Position numbers and translations under genes: made by a program. Under the pieces are notes generated by a model. It was not told the DNA's origin. It was given only the letters and a program-made list of their open reading frames with translations, and did no database searches. A DNA stretch of 64,000 nucleotides from Serinus canaria (Eukaryota; Chordata; Aves; Passeriformes; Fringillidae). The first letter of the stretch is position 1. The number at the start of each line of letters is the position of its first letter. Shown here in pieces: positions 1-12,983 of the stretch. The stretch lies in the NCBI RefSeq assembly GCF_022539315.1, contig NC_066326.1:20538601-20602600 (forward strand), written 5' to 3'.

Positions 1-1066
1 GATGATGCAGTTGGACCTTATCACTTAAGGACACAAGTACTTCCAATGAAGTCAATGAGAAGAACAAAAAGGGAACACAATTTCCTTTATCTAAAAAACA
101 GAATGTGGTTAAGCACGTAACTGAATGAGAATTGAACATTTAGCTCCATTCAAATCCTTTTAAAGTCTCACTCTGAAATAACAGTAAATAATGGCTCATG
201 CAGTCACAGATAAGGAGCCCTGCAGAGTGGACTTGTGGCTCACCCAGTGGATTAAAAGAAGAAAAAAAGTATTTTCAAAGAAGGTCTGCAAATAATACAC
301 TGAATTAAGTATCGAATAATTTTTATGGATGAATTTCAGTGAGGGCTGGAGCCTCTTTCAGAATTTCTGAATATTTCAGCATCAGATTATACTTTTCTCC
401 TTTTATGAACGTTCCGTTGTTATTCAAGCCTCAGATTTTATTTCAAACTTTATTAATTAATAATTTTAGATCAATAACCCCCTATTTGGCTTGAAATTAC
501 AGCATGAAATATATAAATTGTAGATTTTGAAAAAACAATAATAAATATACAGAACAGTCACTCAAAGACTCAGCTCCTTGGTTTTGCTTCAGCAGAAAGC
601 TGCAGAGATCCAAAGAAACCCATTTTTGTGAGAACAAAACAAAATAATCTGGCTGGCTTGCTATGACCCACTAGAAAGAATTATTTGCTTAAGCAAACCT
701 AAATCTCACTGATGAGACAAGGGTTCAAATTTTGTGTATTAGAAAAATGTGTCAAAAGGCATTGGAGTGCCCGGGCTGCAAAACCCAGGCTGGCTCCAAT
801 GTGCCATGGTGAGCTCTTAGGAGAGCTCTGATACCTGAACCAGAAATGAAAGAAAACAAAGCACCATCAAAATGTATTTTCAGCAGGACTCCTCTGTACC
901 ATAATGCATCTTTAAGCTACAGGAGTCTATTGTGTTCTCCATCAGGAAGAAGGATAAATCTATACATTTTAATTCACTGTTGTTTGCTATGAGAAAACTG
1001 ATTTCCATATTAGTGTGACACTCTCCAGGAAGAAAGCGTAATAAGATCCAATAAAGGCTTTAACCT

Positions 1067-1170
1067 GAAGAGAGACAGGTTTAGATTAGACATAAGAAAG
1101 AGATTTTTCCCTGTGATGGTGTGGAGGCCCTGGCACAGGGAGCCCAGAGCTTCAGATCCCTGATGACTGG
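1067..1170 (+). mobile_element. CR1 LINE fragment
   Basis: Matches the CR1 3' region in the forward sense (gaggccctggcacagggagcc and the preceding 'taggaaagaaattcttc'-like stretch), diverged and missing the 3' tail. Located in WNK2 intron 4. Confidence 0.7.
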
Positions 1171-3762
1171 TTCCCAATATTGACCTTACAAATTGCTTCC
1201 ACAAATAAAAAACAGCAACTCTTCCACCAACACTTTATTTTCCCCATCTATGGATGGAACACCAACTCCTCTCCAAATATCCATTGTGTTAATCTGCTGA
1301 ACAGCTAAGCTATGAGTAAATTACTAAAACAAATGAGGACAAAAATTGTGAAGTACTGAACAGAGCTGATTTGGCAAAGTGTTTTCTCCCTATCCCTCTG
1401 CTATAGGATGCTTTTTTTCCTCACTCTTCATTAAACTCTCCAAGGCCAGCTCAGTGGGATGCTGCAAACCCTCCTTTGCAGCACAGTGCCCCTGACAATG
1501 AAGGGGGATTCTATTTGCCATCAAAGGGCTCATCTCATGCACCTAAACAAAAGCCTTCTGTCTTCTCTGAGCATTCCCAAGGAAACATGGCACCAAAATT
1601 CAAAGTGTATTAGCCAAGAGATTACCTATGACAGTTTGAAAGCTGTACAGCCTCTTATAAACTAAAATAAATTCCACCACATGTGAAAGGCAGGGCTCAC
1701 TGGGTGGCATAAGGGGCATAATGATAATACAGATTCCTTAAATACTGAAATATATATACACATATATAAACAAACAGCAAAACGAGAGATCAAATTGAGA
1801 CCTTCTCTGTACCAAACAGGATGATTTATTCTGACTCCCTCACCACCACTTATTTCCATTCTCTTCTTTCTGAAGAAATTAGATTTGTGATCCACTGCCC
1901 TCCAGTACAAGACAGCTGAGTCTACAGCCAGACACACAGAGAAAGAGTTGCATCCTTCATGCTGAGGGAAGAAACATGCTGCTTATTCTGCAGGGTCTAA
2001 AAACAGCCACTTGCCATCTTCCATCAGCAGAGCACACTTTGGAAGAGCAGCACGTGGTGCTCTGAAGGGACACAGCGAATGCCACACAAGTCACTGGCAC
2101 GTCTGACCCACGTCAATCAGTGTTCTAGAGGCTTTCCTGGCCCCTAGAAGTGCCCTTCCACCCCAGAGTCAGCCTGCTCTGGGCTACCACTCCACCTTCC
2201 ATCTGAAGGTAATTCTAGGCTCATGCACCAAAAAAGGTGAAGCCATGTTTCCAACTGAAACTGCACCCCGGCACACACTCTCTGAAGTCAGTGAAATGAA
2301 GGTAAAGCTCTCAGTTTTACCAGGATTTTGTTCTATGACATCACTGTGTACAATTATAAACTCATCTCTGTTTCCCTCCAGAATGGTGCTCCATCTTAAT
2401 GCGAAGCTAAGAGGGTTACCTGCAGATCCTAAGATCTCCAAAAGCCACAAGAAGTCCATGCAATGACACTGACAGCATTATTTGCCTGCTGTCATTGTGC
2501 CACAGCATTAATTCTGCCTGTGGGCACTGTGGCATACAGCCTGCGTATGCTTAGAAAACCTTCAACAGTTGATGAGAACAAACAATATGAAAGCTTTACA
2601 TGCAAACCAGAACACTGTCACAGGGTGGGTTGTTCTGAAGCACAGGCTTGTACCACTAAACCCAAGGAGATGGCCAGGAACTCTCTGGAGATGCAGCTGC
2701 TCTGCTGTGCACTCTGCAGCACATGCCTAAGAAAACACTAGGCTGGAGCAGCCTGGGAAGGTCACGGATTCTGATGTTTCATCACTATTGTCTACATCAA
2801 AATCACTTGGCAGAATGATTAAACACAAAAAAAATCTGAATAAGAAAAACCATCAAGTTATGCATGAAAAATGAGATTATGGCATCAGAATGAAGGGCAC
2901 TGCAAATATGCTGGCCAGGAAATCACTTCAAAGTGAACTGTGGTAAATGTGGGTTGGCCACACTGCTTGGGAAAGATGTGTTTTCTATTTATGGTACATA
3001 TCCATTTTTGAAATGTTTACACTCCATCATTCAGGCTGAAAGGGCAGAGAGAGGTGACAGGTTGGAACAAGCATGTCTTGGCTGGCAGAGAAATAAGCCC
3101 CTCTGCACATTCCCAAACATGACCACCTCCTTATCCTGGAAAACTGCAAACATACAGGCAGACACAGAAAACCAGGAATGCAAAAATTAAAGCAGCAATT
3201 TAGCCATAAGAATATAGTCAGGCAGAATAAAAGGTCACTGAAATAAATTAAGTATAATAATCTTACACTACAGACATGCAGAATGTGACATATGCTGAAA
3301 TAATGTCTCAGAAATGTAATGTTTACATTTTCTACACCAGTAAGGATGACCAACATGTGTGATTTGGACAGCCGCGACTTGAGGTGTATCTCATGTCCTA
3401 GTACCAGGCAAGGGCATGGTAGAGTGTTAGGACACAGAGTAGAAACTACTGAAAAGATATTATAGTGGCAAAACCCAAATCATACCCTGCCTGTGCTGGG
3501 CAGCAGAGGGAATATATCAGCTCAGTGGGACCCAACAGAAGGCAGGCAGTCTAAACTTTTTGTTGGTTGTCACTCCTCGATGCAAACTCTAGCCAGCAAT
3601 TCCAACCCCTACGGATGTTATCAATACCTCTGGTAGTCGCCACTACAATGCTGAGCCCAAGACAGGAAAATAAAGTTATTTTATTTTATACTTTTTAAAT
3701 AAAGGCATCAGGCAGCTAGACACAGCAAACACATTTCACAATGCACTGACCCTCAATTTAAA

Positions 3763-3791
3763 CACTAGAAATAGTATTTATATTTCTAGTG
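3763..3791. repeat. Inverted repeat (11-bp arms)
   Basis: CACTAGAAATA at 3763-3773 and its exact reverse complement at 3781-3791, separated by 7 bases. Could form a short hairpin in WNK2 intron 4. Confidence 0.9.
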
Positions 3792-4069
3792 CAAAAAAGC
3801 CCCAGCTTCATAAAGAAGCAAATGTCCCACTGAAAAGCTGCAGCATTCAGAGGTTCTGCATCCTCTCCATCCAAGAAGGTCAGAGCCACCTTCTGCTCTC
3901 AGTGAGAGCCCCAAAACTAATCTAATACTGGAAGAAAACAGTCTAATTCAGCCTCTTGGTTTCAGCCTACATTCCATTTTTGACTATATTTCAGTTTCTA
4001 AGCCCCAAGGCTCGCACAAGCTGCTGAATCACCAAACTTAACTCCTCCTCCAAGTGATCTGAGAGTTAC

Positions 4070-4420
4070 TTTGTCTCTTTGTAGTCACTGCCCCAGCTTA
4101 GGGCAGACCCCACTGCATGGTGCTGGCTCACGACCCCACACCCCAAACTCCTCCACCTCCTCCTCAGATCCCACAGGCCACTCACGCTGCTCGGAGCAGG
4201 GTCCCTTCTGTCAGCAGCTCCCCTGCAGATGCAGCTCCGCTAGAGAAGCTGTTGAGCCCACTAGAAGGTTCCTCCTGGGACAGAGGATCTCCCCCAGGAC
4301 GAGGCTCCTCCTGCACCCTCACCCCCCCAGAGGTCCACCCCCTGCTCCTCCTTCCTGCCTGACAGTTGTGCAGCTCATGGCATTCGACAGGGCTTTCTCC
4401 ACTCCACAGGGAGCTGGTTA
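4070..4420. other. Unclassified C/T-rich block in WNK2 intron 4
   Basis: About 350 bp with clearly higher C content than the surrounding intron, including CTCCTCCACCTCCTCCTC runs. One 116-codon frame on + crosses it but shows no domain and no conserved motif. Could be an old repeat or a regulatory segment. Confidence 0.4.
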
Positions 4421-5283
4421 ACCCTTTCCTTGGAAAAACAGTATTGCCAATTTTGCCATCTCAGTGCCTTTGCTCCCACTGCTACTACCCCAGGTTCAGA
4501 TGAAAACTGCACACCCTCTGTGCTGGTACCTGATGCTTTTGTCCTCAGCTTTCCCTGCCAGACAGTTCTGCTTCAAAAATACCCCCAACAAGGACCTGTT
4601 AACAGCTTCTTCACCACTGCTTTTTCTATATGACAAATATCATCTCCCACCTCTCTGAAGCTGCCAGTATAAAGCCAGTTTTACAAAACTATAATAATTT
4701 ACCATCTAATCCTGAGCTGTGTAAATGTTACTGCCATAGAAAACAAGTTGGCTCAGGCTTCCATCAGTGTTTAAAACAATGGCTACCTAAAGTCTAAAAA
4801 CTGAAATATAACATCTAATTAGGAATCCTCTGATTAATTATTATTCTTTGCCATCTTGAATATTGCTTTGATAAATGAGGCTTAGGAGCCTTGCAAAGCC
4901 TTAATTACCAATATTCCAGATGGCTACGAGGTGTGCACACAGCTTCTTCGGGTACATGGAGCAATGACGAGCTCGATGTTCTCCGTGGCTCCAGGTAGAC
5001 ATACACCTTCCCATTAACAGCAGCTCCTATGGTGATACTGAGTACCTGACTGGTCTCGCATGCAGGACATGAGGCTACAGAGCCTGAAATTAGAAGAGCG
5101 TCTTGTAGCCACTCCATGAAGCCCTAGAGTCCAAGGAGGTGTACCCATAGCTGCCCACACTGGTAGCATTTAGGCCGTACCTGAAGGACCATACCAAAAC
5201 AGAGCCAACATCCCCTGTGCCAAAGCTAATAAACACTGTGATAAAGAACCATGGAATAACAACATGGAGTAACCATGTGGGTC

Positions 5284-5468
5284 TAGAATCACAGAATGGT
5301 TTGGGTTGGAAGGCACCTTAAGGACCATCTCATTCCAACCTCCCTGTAATGGGCAGGAACACCTTCCACTAGACCAGGTAGCTTCAAGTCCTGCCCAACC
5401 TAGCCTTGAATAACAGGGATAAAGGCAAGGAACTCCCCTGAGCCATCAAACCCATTCCATGTCTCTGA
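5284..5468 (-). mobile_element. CR1 LINE 3' fragment
   Basis: Begins with the reverse-complemented CR1 terminus (AGAATCACAGAATGGTTTGG, then a TTGGAAGGCACCTTAAGGACC block). 5'-truncated on the high-coordinate side. In WNK2 intron 4, sense to the gene, 500 bp from exon 4. Confidence 0.88.
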
Positions 5469-5908
5469 GAAGCTGCAGCATGGTTTGCAGCCAGCCCATG
5501 GTGCAGAGCATGGTCAGCAGCCAGCAGATCCATGGCTGCACACACTCACCTCCCTGCAAAGCCAAGGGAGCTGCTACAGCCACAGGATGAAGATAACTGC
5601 ACTGCTGAGCAGTTTTTGAGGCCTTTTGTGGGCTTTAAAATTATTTCTGAGTAGCTCTGGGTTGAAAGCAACACTCTAAGAAGAATTCAACTATGACGCA
5701 TCAGCCCATAGGGCTGTATTTCTGGCCGATGGAGATAAAATCAGTGACAAAGATAACTGAAAATATTTGATGCAGCTGCATCAAAACACACTTCAAGTGT
5801 AGAATTGTAAGCTTACACATAAGCCTGAAACAGATTTGTGCAACCCAGAGCTCAGATACCTCAACTTCGAGAATGCAGTATACACTTAGCGGTACCGACA
5901 CCTCATCA

Positions 5909-6217
<309 letters not shown>

Positions 6218-7163
6218 TTACAACTGTGTATAGGTGCATGCAAGGATATTTCAAAAGAGCTCAAGCATCCCCCAGGGAGGAAATCCAACGTCAATGTATG
6301 CACTTCCACGCCCATGGCTTGCTGACAATAATCCAAAGCGGAAAAGCAGGGCAGAGGGGAAGCAGAACGGAGGGGAGGGAGAAGGAAAAGAATGAAAAAT
6401 TTCAAAAATGAACAAGAAAATGAGCTATGGTACATTTCCTGCCCGTACTGAAGTGATAGAATGGTTTCTGTCTGGCTGGAGAGAAGGCTGTATAAAGGGC
6501 CAGGGAGCTGAAAAGGGAAGAAGAAAGGAGAACCTTCACTCTTGCTTTTATCAGTGCAAATTAGCATTTTTGTTTCCTCCAGAGATACAGAGTAACCACC
6601 AGCAGGCAGACAGCACTTTAGAAGCCAGTAGTATCACAAATCACCTAGAGTCATGCACAAAACATCAAACCTAATTCTGTCACTGGTTTAGTGGGACAAA
6701 TCAATGAGGCTACTCACAGAACAAGGTCCTACTCAACAGGAATTAGGATATCAGGAATCTGATGCAACTCAGTAAATATGAAGTGAGGCACTGGGAGACG
6801 CAGCTTGGGGACAAGCAGCAACCTCAACACCTGCAACATTTGCTCAGCAAACTACTCTGAAATGGGGGGGGGGGCTTACAAAGCAAAACAGAAAACTATT
6901 AACATTTGGGTAATTCATTCCAGGAACTGTATCTCATACTGTAATTAATTTATTTCCTTTCTACATAGAAAAGATGAGGAAGAGAGATAAGTGCAATGGT
7001 GTGTCAAGGGACAGTAGCATCAAGCTGTTGGGATGCCAAAAAAAGTGCAGCAGGTCTTGGACCATGAGAAAGACCCAGATAAACTCTGCCTGTCCAGCCT
7101 CAGCACCCAAACTGCCCCCAGCCCTGGCAGATCCCATCAATGCTTTGTTTATGTCATCACTAA

Positions 7164-7243
7164 TCAGCAGCAAAAGCGTAACTGTAATTAAAGTAGCATT
7201 GTTAACACTATTCAGCAGCAAAAGCACAACTGTAATTAAAGTA
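7164..7243. repeat. Two-copy tandem duplication, period 48 bp
   Basis: A 32-bp segment (TCAGCAGCAAAAGC...) at 7164-7195 recurs at 7212-7243 with two mismatches. Local duplication in WNK2 intron 3. Confidence 0.85.
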
Positions 7244-7267
7244 ACAGAGAATCAGAAAAAGTAGTTC

Positions 7268-7548
7268 TGGCATATCCTAGGATGGTTTCGATTGGAAGGT
7301 ACCTTAAAGATTATCCCATCCACCCCAGCCATCTCACCCCCTGAGAGGCTGGGACACCTTCCACTATCCCATGTGGCTCCAAGCCCTGTCCAGCCTGGCC
7401 TTGGACACAGCCAGGGATCCAGGGGCAGCCACAGCTGCTCTGGGCACCCTGTGCCAGGGCCTCACCACCCTCACAGTAATGTTTCTTCCTAATAGCCAAT
7501 CTAAATCTCTCCTCCTACAGCTACAAGCCATAACCCAAGTCCCTAAAG
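7268..7548 (-). mobile_element. CR1 LINE 3' fragment (left half of a foldback pair)
   Basis: Reverse-complement CR1 from 'ggatggtttcgattggaagg' through the conserved 'gccagggatccagggg' and 'tgtgccagggcctcacc' blocks. Its truncated 5' side abuts an opposite-strand CR1. Confidence 0.88.
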
Positions 7549-7569
7549 AAACTGAGGGAAACTTCATAC

Positions 7570-7693
7570 CTGAAGGTGTCCCAGGCCAGGCTGGATAGAG
7601 TTTGGAGCAAACTGGGGTAGTGGAAGGTATTCCAGCCATGGCAGACAAGATGATCTTTAAGACTTCTTCTAATTCAAACCATTCTAGGATTTT
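7570..7693 (+). mobile_element. CR1 LINE 3' fragment (right half of a foldback pair)
   Basis: Forward-sense CR1 3' end: 'aggctggatagagtttggag', a 'ggaaggtattccagccatgg' block, and a terminus 'caaaccattctaggattttc'. It lies about 20 bp from the opposite-strand copy at 7268-7548. Confidence 0.82.
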
Positions 7694-8616
7694 CTCACTT
7701 GTCCTAAACTCTTTTTAAATGGCAACATAAAGGACAACCCTCAAAATTAGGGTCTGCTTTTGCACACATTTCTGAAGTAGACTCGACTAAATTCACGAAC
7801 AAGCATTTCTGTAAAATTAATTTTGCAAAATTCAAGATTGATCTCTTCCCTTGTTTATATTCTTCCACCTTGTCCTTCCACCTCAAAGATACTCATTCCT
7901 ACAGCCTTATCAAATCAGCCAGACCCGTGTCATGGAGGCTCAGTGTAGTTGCTCTCTCTGGGTGTTTGTTACAGCTGTCACCAAGGCAGAGGCTGCTGCT
8001 CAGAAAGGGTTAACAGCTGCCACAGGAAATTATTTTGGACCTGCTGCCCTGCTTAAGAAGGAACACGATTCAGCAGTGAATCTCATGAATTACAGAGCAT
8101 TTAAAAAAAATCACTGAAAAAGTGATAGCAATAGTCTAAGAAGCAAATGGAATACTTGGCATCATTCCAAAACAGGACAAAAATGACATTTTCCCCCATT
8201 CCTTGGAGTGGAAAGGAATACCTACAAGCATCCTTCAACATAACAGCTCAGCTAAACGTGAAGCTGTTAAGCACCCACTCAGCTGCTCTTGGCAGGAGCA
8301 GGTTTGCCCTGGCTGGGCTCCCGCAGAGACACCGCAGTGTGCTGATTTCATCCCTTCCAGCCAATGTGAAATGCAGCTACTGATATGCCTTTAGAGCTAC
8401 TCCCTCTGCAGAGGGGGCAGCATTACTCATCACCAGTGTCTCCAAGCTTCCTTTATTCTCTCCTTGGAGCAGTACTACTCATGAAAATTATAAGCTCAGT
8501 TTTATTGCCAAAATGAATGGAGACACTTTGCCAGCATCCTGCAGCCCTTACAGTATCAAATTCCTTTCAGACATGAGTGTATTTTGATGGTGTTCTGTTC
8601 GTAACTGATTTTACAA

Positions 8617-8812
8617 AAAAACTGTATAAGTATTACTAGTATTCTTAGCAATACTGGTATTACTGATGTTACTCCTTGTATTGGTACTACTGATACTATT
8701 CCCAGTATGGTATTACTGATATTGTTCCCAGTATTAGTACTTCTGGAATTATTCCCAATATTGGTATTACTTATATTATTCCCAGTATTGTTATTATTCA
8801 TGTTATTCCAAT
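8617..8812. repeat. 27-bp minisatellite
   Basis: Degenerate repeat with TTCCCA marks at 8699, 8725, 8752 and 8779 (spacing 26, 27, 27). The unit is roughly TTCCCAGTATTGGTATTACT plus 7 bases. About six to seven diverged units. Because 27 is a multiple of three, the minus strand stays open through it and reads as a repeated Asn-rich peptide (NTGNNISNT); I regard this as non-coding. Confidence 0.85.
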
Positions 8813-9259
8813 ATGTCCCATGAACAATTGTTACCCTGAAAAAAATTATTTTAAGAAATACTGACCCTCAACAGAGAAAAACACCACCAGTTACTAGAAG
8901 TTAAAAATGAGAGAAACTTAACAAATATAAACAAATACCAGTTCATCAAAAAATCAATGAAATTAAGCAGACCCACAGCAGCCAAGTACATAACTGAAAT
9001 TTCTGCTGTTTTGACTTCACTGGTTCTGGGCTCCCCATCCATTAAGGATGATACAGGAGGAAGGAGAAGAGGAAGTTATGATACCATTACTTACTGATTC
9101 CTATTTTTATAGGGGTATAGGGGCAACAGTCCCAAACCCACTTTAACTTCCACTACCAATCTGCAACTTAAAAACCGCTAATGCAAAATGGGAAAGGAAG
9201 ATGTTAAATAGACAGCCACAATACTGGCCGAGGGAAGCCAAGGAGAACATGAGCATTAC

Positions 9260-9480
9260 CTATGACACTTTTGGCAAATGAAGCTCTTTTGAGTGTTGCC
9301 AGACCCAAGTCTCCTATTTTCACAGATCCAGTTGGTCCAGTAATAAAAATATTATCACATTTCAAGTCTCTGTGAATTATTGGAGGAGTTCTTGTGTGTA
9401 AGAAAAGAAGACCCTTCAGGATTTGCCGACACCAACTCCGCAGGACTTTAGGTTTCATCACTTTAAACCTCTTCAGATAC
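9260..9480 (-). CDS. WNK2: WNK2 coding exon 3 (catalytic and activation loops)
   Basis: This 221-bp exon supplies the last base of T293, residues 294-366 and the first base of G367. The acceptor is TTTGCTCCAG preceded by a GT-rich tract, and the donor is GTAATG, a weaker match than the other donors. It contains the catalytic loop HRDLKCDN (H329, R330, catalytic D331). It also contains the metal-binding DLG motif (D350; kinases usually have DFG), with L351 and L353 corresponding to the WNK1 chloride-pocket leucines. Activation-loop serines S360 and S364 correspond to WNK1 S378 and S382, the autophosphorylation sites. The block [19 protein letters not shown] has the WNK2-type proline and LLF, where WNK1 has MKIKV and LQF; this is the strongest paralogue evidence. 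The sequence is fully open with no damaged residue. Confidence 0.96.
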
Positions 9481-10462
9481 CTGGAGCAAAACACACACAC
9501 AAGTAGGTATAAAGGAAGTGAAAATATTTTGTTAGAGATTTGAGGGGCTTTATCAGCATAGCTTAATTTTTCTGAAACTCCACTATGAATAAAAGCCCCT
9601 TATTAGATGCTACAAGATCAGCACAGAAATATCCCAATATTGAATGAAATAGATCTTTCCAAAGGAGGAATTAGAGCATTCAGTTTTAGGGAGGGTGATA
9701 ATAAGCATTTTTGGTGCAAATACAACAAAGTATTTTGAAGTCTAATCTTTCAGTGATTTGTTACATGCAGAGAAAAGCTTTGGAATATGTTCATATATTT
9801 TGAATCAGAAGAACACTGAAGTTTAAGTTTAACCACAAACTTAGACCTTTCTACCACACACCTGCATTTCTTTCTATTTACCCAAAGCGCTGGTTGGGAG
9901 ACGACATTTGGGGAAGATGTAGGGACTGCTAATGCACTGGCAGAGTAGCACACTGGCTGAGTACTGTTCCCATTGAGGCTGAAAATCTGTTCCAGAATTC
10001 ATGCCAACTGCTTTATACCAGCCTTAACAAGACTGTCAGTACCAGAAGATATTAATTAATATTGTTTGGGAGATAACCTAGAGCACCTTCAGATTCTGAG
10101 AGACTCTACCATTCAAGTGCTATTCCATTTGAATTCCCTAACAAAACATGCAAATACAAGCCCAAAAGCAGGCGGAAAACACACCCTGACAAATCCAAAC
10201 GTCACAGGCGGAAAATGAAACATGCCAGAGAACAGCTTCGAGTTGCATAACTGAAACAGGGAAGCAGGCAGAAAGAGATGGAGGCCAAAATTCTGCCCGT
10301 CAAACCACTGCGGTTCAAATGCAGGGACAAATGACAGGCACCAGAGAACAGCTCCATTTTTTGCTTTTATCTGGAGATGGCTTTTTTCAGCATACAAAAG
10401 TAGGATTTTGCTATAAATGTCTGCTGCTATTCTTAGCCCCTTGCCAGGAGTACAGTACTTAC
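9481..10462 (-). other. WNK2: WNK2 intron 2
   Basis: A 982-bp phase 2 intron between a GTAAGT donor and a GT-rich, pyrimidine-rich acceptor. It has no interspersed repeat I can recognise, unlike the neighbouring introns. Confidence 0.92.
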
Positions 10463-10635
10463 GTCTTCAGCGTTCCAGAGGTCATCAGCTCGGTAACCAG
10501 CACGATGCATCTTTTGCCTTTTGCACAGGATTCCCAGAAGTCATAAAACCTCACGATGTTTGGGTGCTGTAGACCTTTCAACATTTCTGCTTCCTCTTTA
10601 AATCTCTGCCTCTCTACTTTTGTGAGTTTTCTGTC
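10463..10635 (-). CDS. WNK2: WNK2 coding exon 2 (kinase N-lobe)
   Basis: This 173-bp exon continues exon 1 in frame (phase 0 entry, phase 2 exit). It encodes residues 236-292 plus two bases of T293. It is bounded by a pyrimidine-rich acceptor ending TTTTAG and a consensus GTAAGT donor. It contains the alpha-C helix, [15 protein letters not shown], whose E250 pairs with K215. It also holds the beta-4/beta-5 strands and hinge ([15 protein letters not shown]). F265 and L281 match positions known in WNK1 (F283, L299) to line the chloride-binding pocket that inhibits the kinase. The residue numbering runs 18 below human WNK1 throughout. The exon lies 33.5 kb downstream of exon 1 on the minus strand. 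Confidence 0.95.
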
Positions 10636-12526
10636 CTAAAAGCCAAAATGAGACATTATTATTAGTGATGGACAAAAATAAAGGCCCTGCATTGCCGGGG
10701 TATTCAGAATTTTAGATTTGTTTTATGCTTATGTCAAGAGCAATTATAAAATCTTTTATGTAAGAGAGCAGCAGCATTATGAACAAGGGCACTTGGCCTA
10801 AATCCCACATCATGAAGACAAAAAGATGCCTGTGTTACGCCATGCTCATGACAGCACTAATATTTCAGGCACCATGAACACACCCGTGGCATGATGGATC
10901 AACCCTCAGCTATTTCTTTATGTTTGGGTGTCAAGAGGCTCCTCATCCAAGGGATTAATACCCACAGGATGCCATTTCCAGGTATGGATGTTCTCACAGC
11001 CAGGACAGCTCGCACTGCCCTCAGCTGCTCCTGGGATGCGCTGGTACAAAGCATCAGCTGAGGTCCGTGTTGCTCACCACACTGGGTTCTGCAGCCCAGT
11101 CCATCCTGTTTACCTGAGGCTAAATTAAAACCATGTTACCTTCCAAAAAAAATCCAAACACATCAATTTTTTATGTCTTTGCTGTTCTGCTTCATTTTAG
11201 AGACTTTTCCCTTCTTTTTGGTAAAGGAAGTATGTGCAGCTGTCCTTCAGCTTCTTGCATAGGCTGCATATGAATGGAAATTCTTTAGATTAGAAATGTG
11301 AAAATGTCATGTTCTACTACTCCAGATCTCCTGGGGAATTTCAGGGCATTTCCCACAAGCTCCGGGCTGTGACATGACCCTGTCCAGAGCATGCAGAGAC
11401 TCTCTGTCTCTCCCATGGCTCAGAAGAAGCTCCAGGGCTGTGTGGACCTCCCCAGCACATGGACACCTCAAACAGGCAGCCTGGACACTTGCTCCAACCT
11501 CTTACGATGATGAAACAGAGCAGCAGGGGAGTTCCACCCCAGACCCCACCATCATGCCTGCCTGGTTTGCCCCCCTTGGCCAAAGCACTGCCCACACATG
11601 CCCTAGAAATTGAGCTTTTGGGATCTTTAGAAGGTGCCCTCACTCAGAAAGCCAAATCACCAAGATTACTTAGTTCTTAGTTATATTTTGACCTCAGACT
11701 TCTTTCTTTCCTCAAGTCAGTTAGGCACATCTATAGGAGCTGCACTCCTATGCACACAGAGTGAATTAAATGGGAACACAGCTGACTTGTAGCCAAGATG
11801 CAAAAGAATCAGCCACTGCCATTTCCACAGCCTGTCCTCACCCACAATCCCAGACAGTTCAAGACGGGAATGAGAATTCCCATGGCTACAAACACTTCAC
11901 ACGGAGACTTTATTACAGGAAACACAGGGCTGGAACCATGATTTGGCTCCTGGTGGATGACAAAACCCTGCCACAGTGCTGTGCGTGCACAGGGGAAGCA
12001 TTCCCATTGGTCCTGGGGCTGTTCAGGGTGCTCTCTGTTCACTCTGAGATCCGTGGAGCAACATCAGAGTAAACCCTGCCCAAGCAGCAGCAGCAGCCCT
12101 GGGGCTAGGCAGTGCAGGATGCCTGCAGTGACCCGGCCTGGGTTCCCAGGGCAGGCAGAGCCCCCCATGCCCCACAGGGATAGCAGCACATGGAACACCC
12201 ACAGCCGAGCCAGGCAGAACCTCTGCTGCTCTGCACCAGCTGCCTTTCTTCTAAAGCAAAAAAATAAAGCCAAAAAAAAAACCAACAAAAAACCCAGGCT
12301 GTCAAACAAGTCAGGCAAGAAGAGCCACAGAACTGCTCTCAAATCCGTCACTTCTTCCCTACTACTGAATTTCCTTCTAATTTAAAACTTGTAGAATAAA
12401 TCAGACACACTGCTGCTGGGAAGGAGAAGGAGCAAGTCCCCGTTCAAGGCAGGAAGAGCAGAGTGGGAGCTGGCAGAGGAAAGGTGGCCACATAGATCCA
12501 GCAGATTTGCAAATACTTTTCAATTT

Positions 12527-12544
12527 AAAAAAAAAAAAAAAAAA
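12527..12544 (+). repeat. Poly(A) tract, 18 bases
   Basis: Simple A run in WNK2 intron 1. Confidence 0.95.
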
Positions 12545-12937
12545 GTAATACCATAGTCCTTGACTCTCATTTCCAGGTTTCTGAGCACTGTGAGAACTTT
12601 TCCACTGCTACTTTATTGGTAACTTTTAAAACTACCCTTCAGCACACAACCATATTCTGTATATTCTACATATTAAAAGCAGGATCATTTTTGGCAACTG
12701 CAACAAAGTGATTCTGGAAGGTAAATGCGTGTTTTATTTGGAATTACAGTAGAAAAAAATGTGGATTTTCTTCATCAGATTGATGAGAAAGCATTGAGCA
12801 TTGCTGGAGAATTGAGCATTGTTTTCCAGCTGGAGAGGCAAGGCAAGGGCAAGGGCAGAGCAGCCACTCCTGCAGCTGCAGCCTCCACCACGGGAGGGGT
12901 CTCTGGTGCCATCAGGGCTCAAGCAGCCTTCTCAAAA

Positions 12938-12983
12938 TTCCTCCAGGCTGAACCTGACACAAGTCAGGTTCAGCCTGGAGGAA
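12938..12983. repeat. Perfect hairpin, 21-bp arms with 4-base loop
   Basis: Arm 12938-12958 (starting TTCCTCCAGGCTG) is exactly reverse-complementary to 12963-12983, with ACAA as the loop. Pairing stops abruptly at both outer ends. In WNK2 intron 1. Confidence 0.97.

Noticed and set aside
2184..2459. 91-codon minus-strand frame downstream of exon 4
   Set aside because: Does not resemble the WNK PF2-like region or any family I recognise; probably chance.
4905..5117. 70-codon minus-strand frame with slightly raised CpG content
   Set aside because: No similarity I can name, preceded by a stop a few codons upstream, and no splice sites in frame with exon 4.
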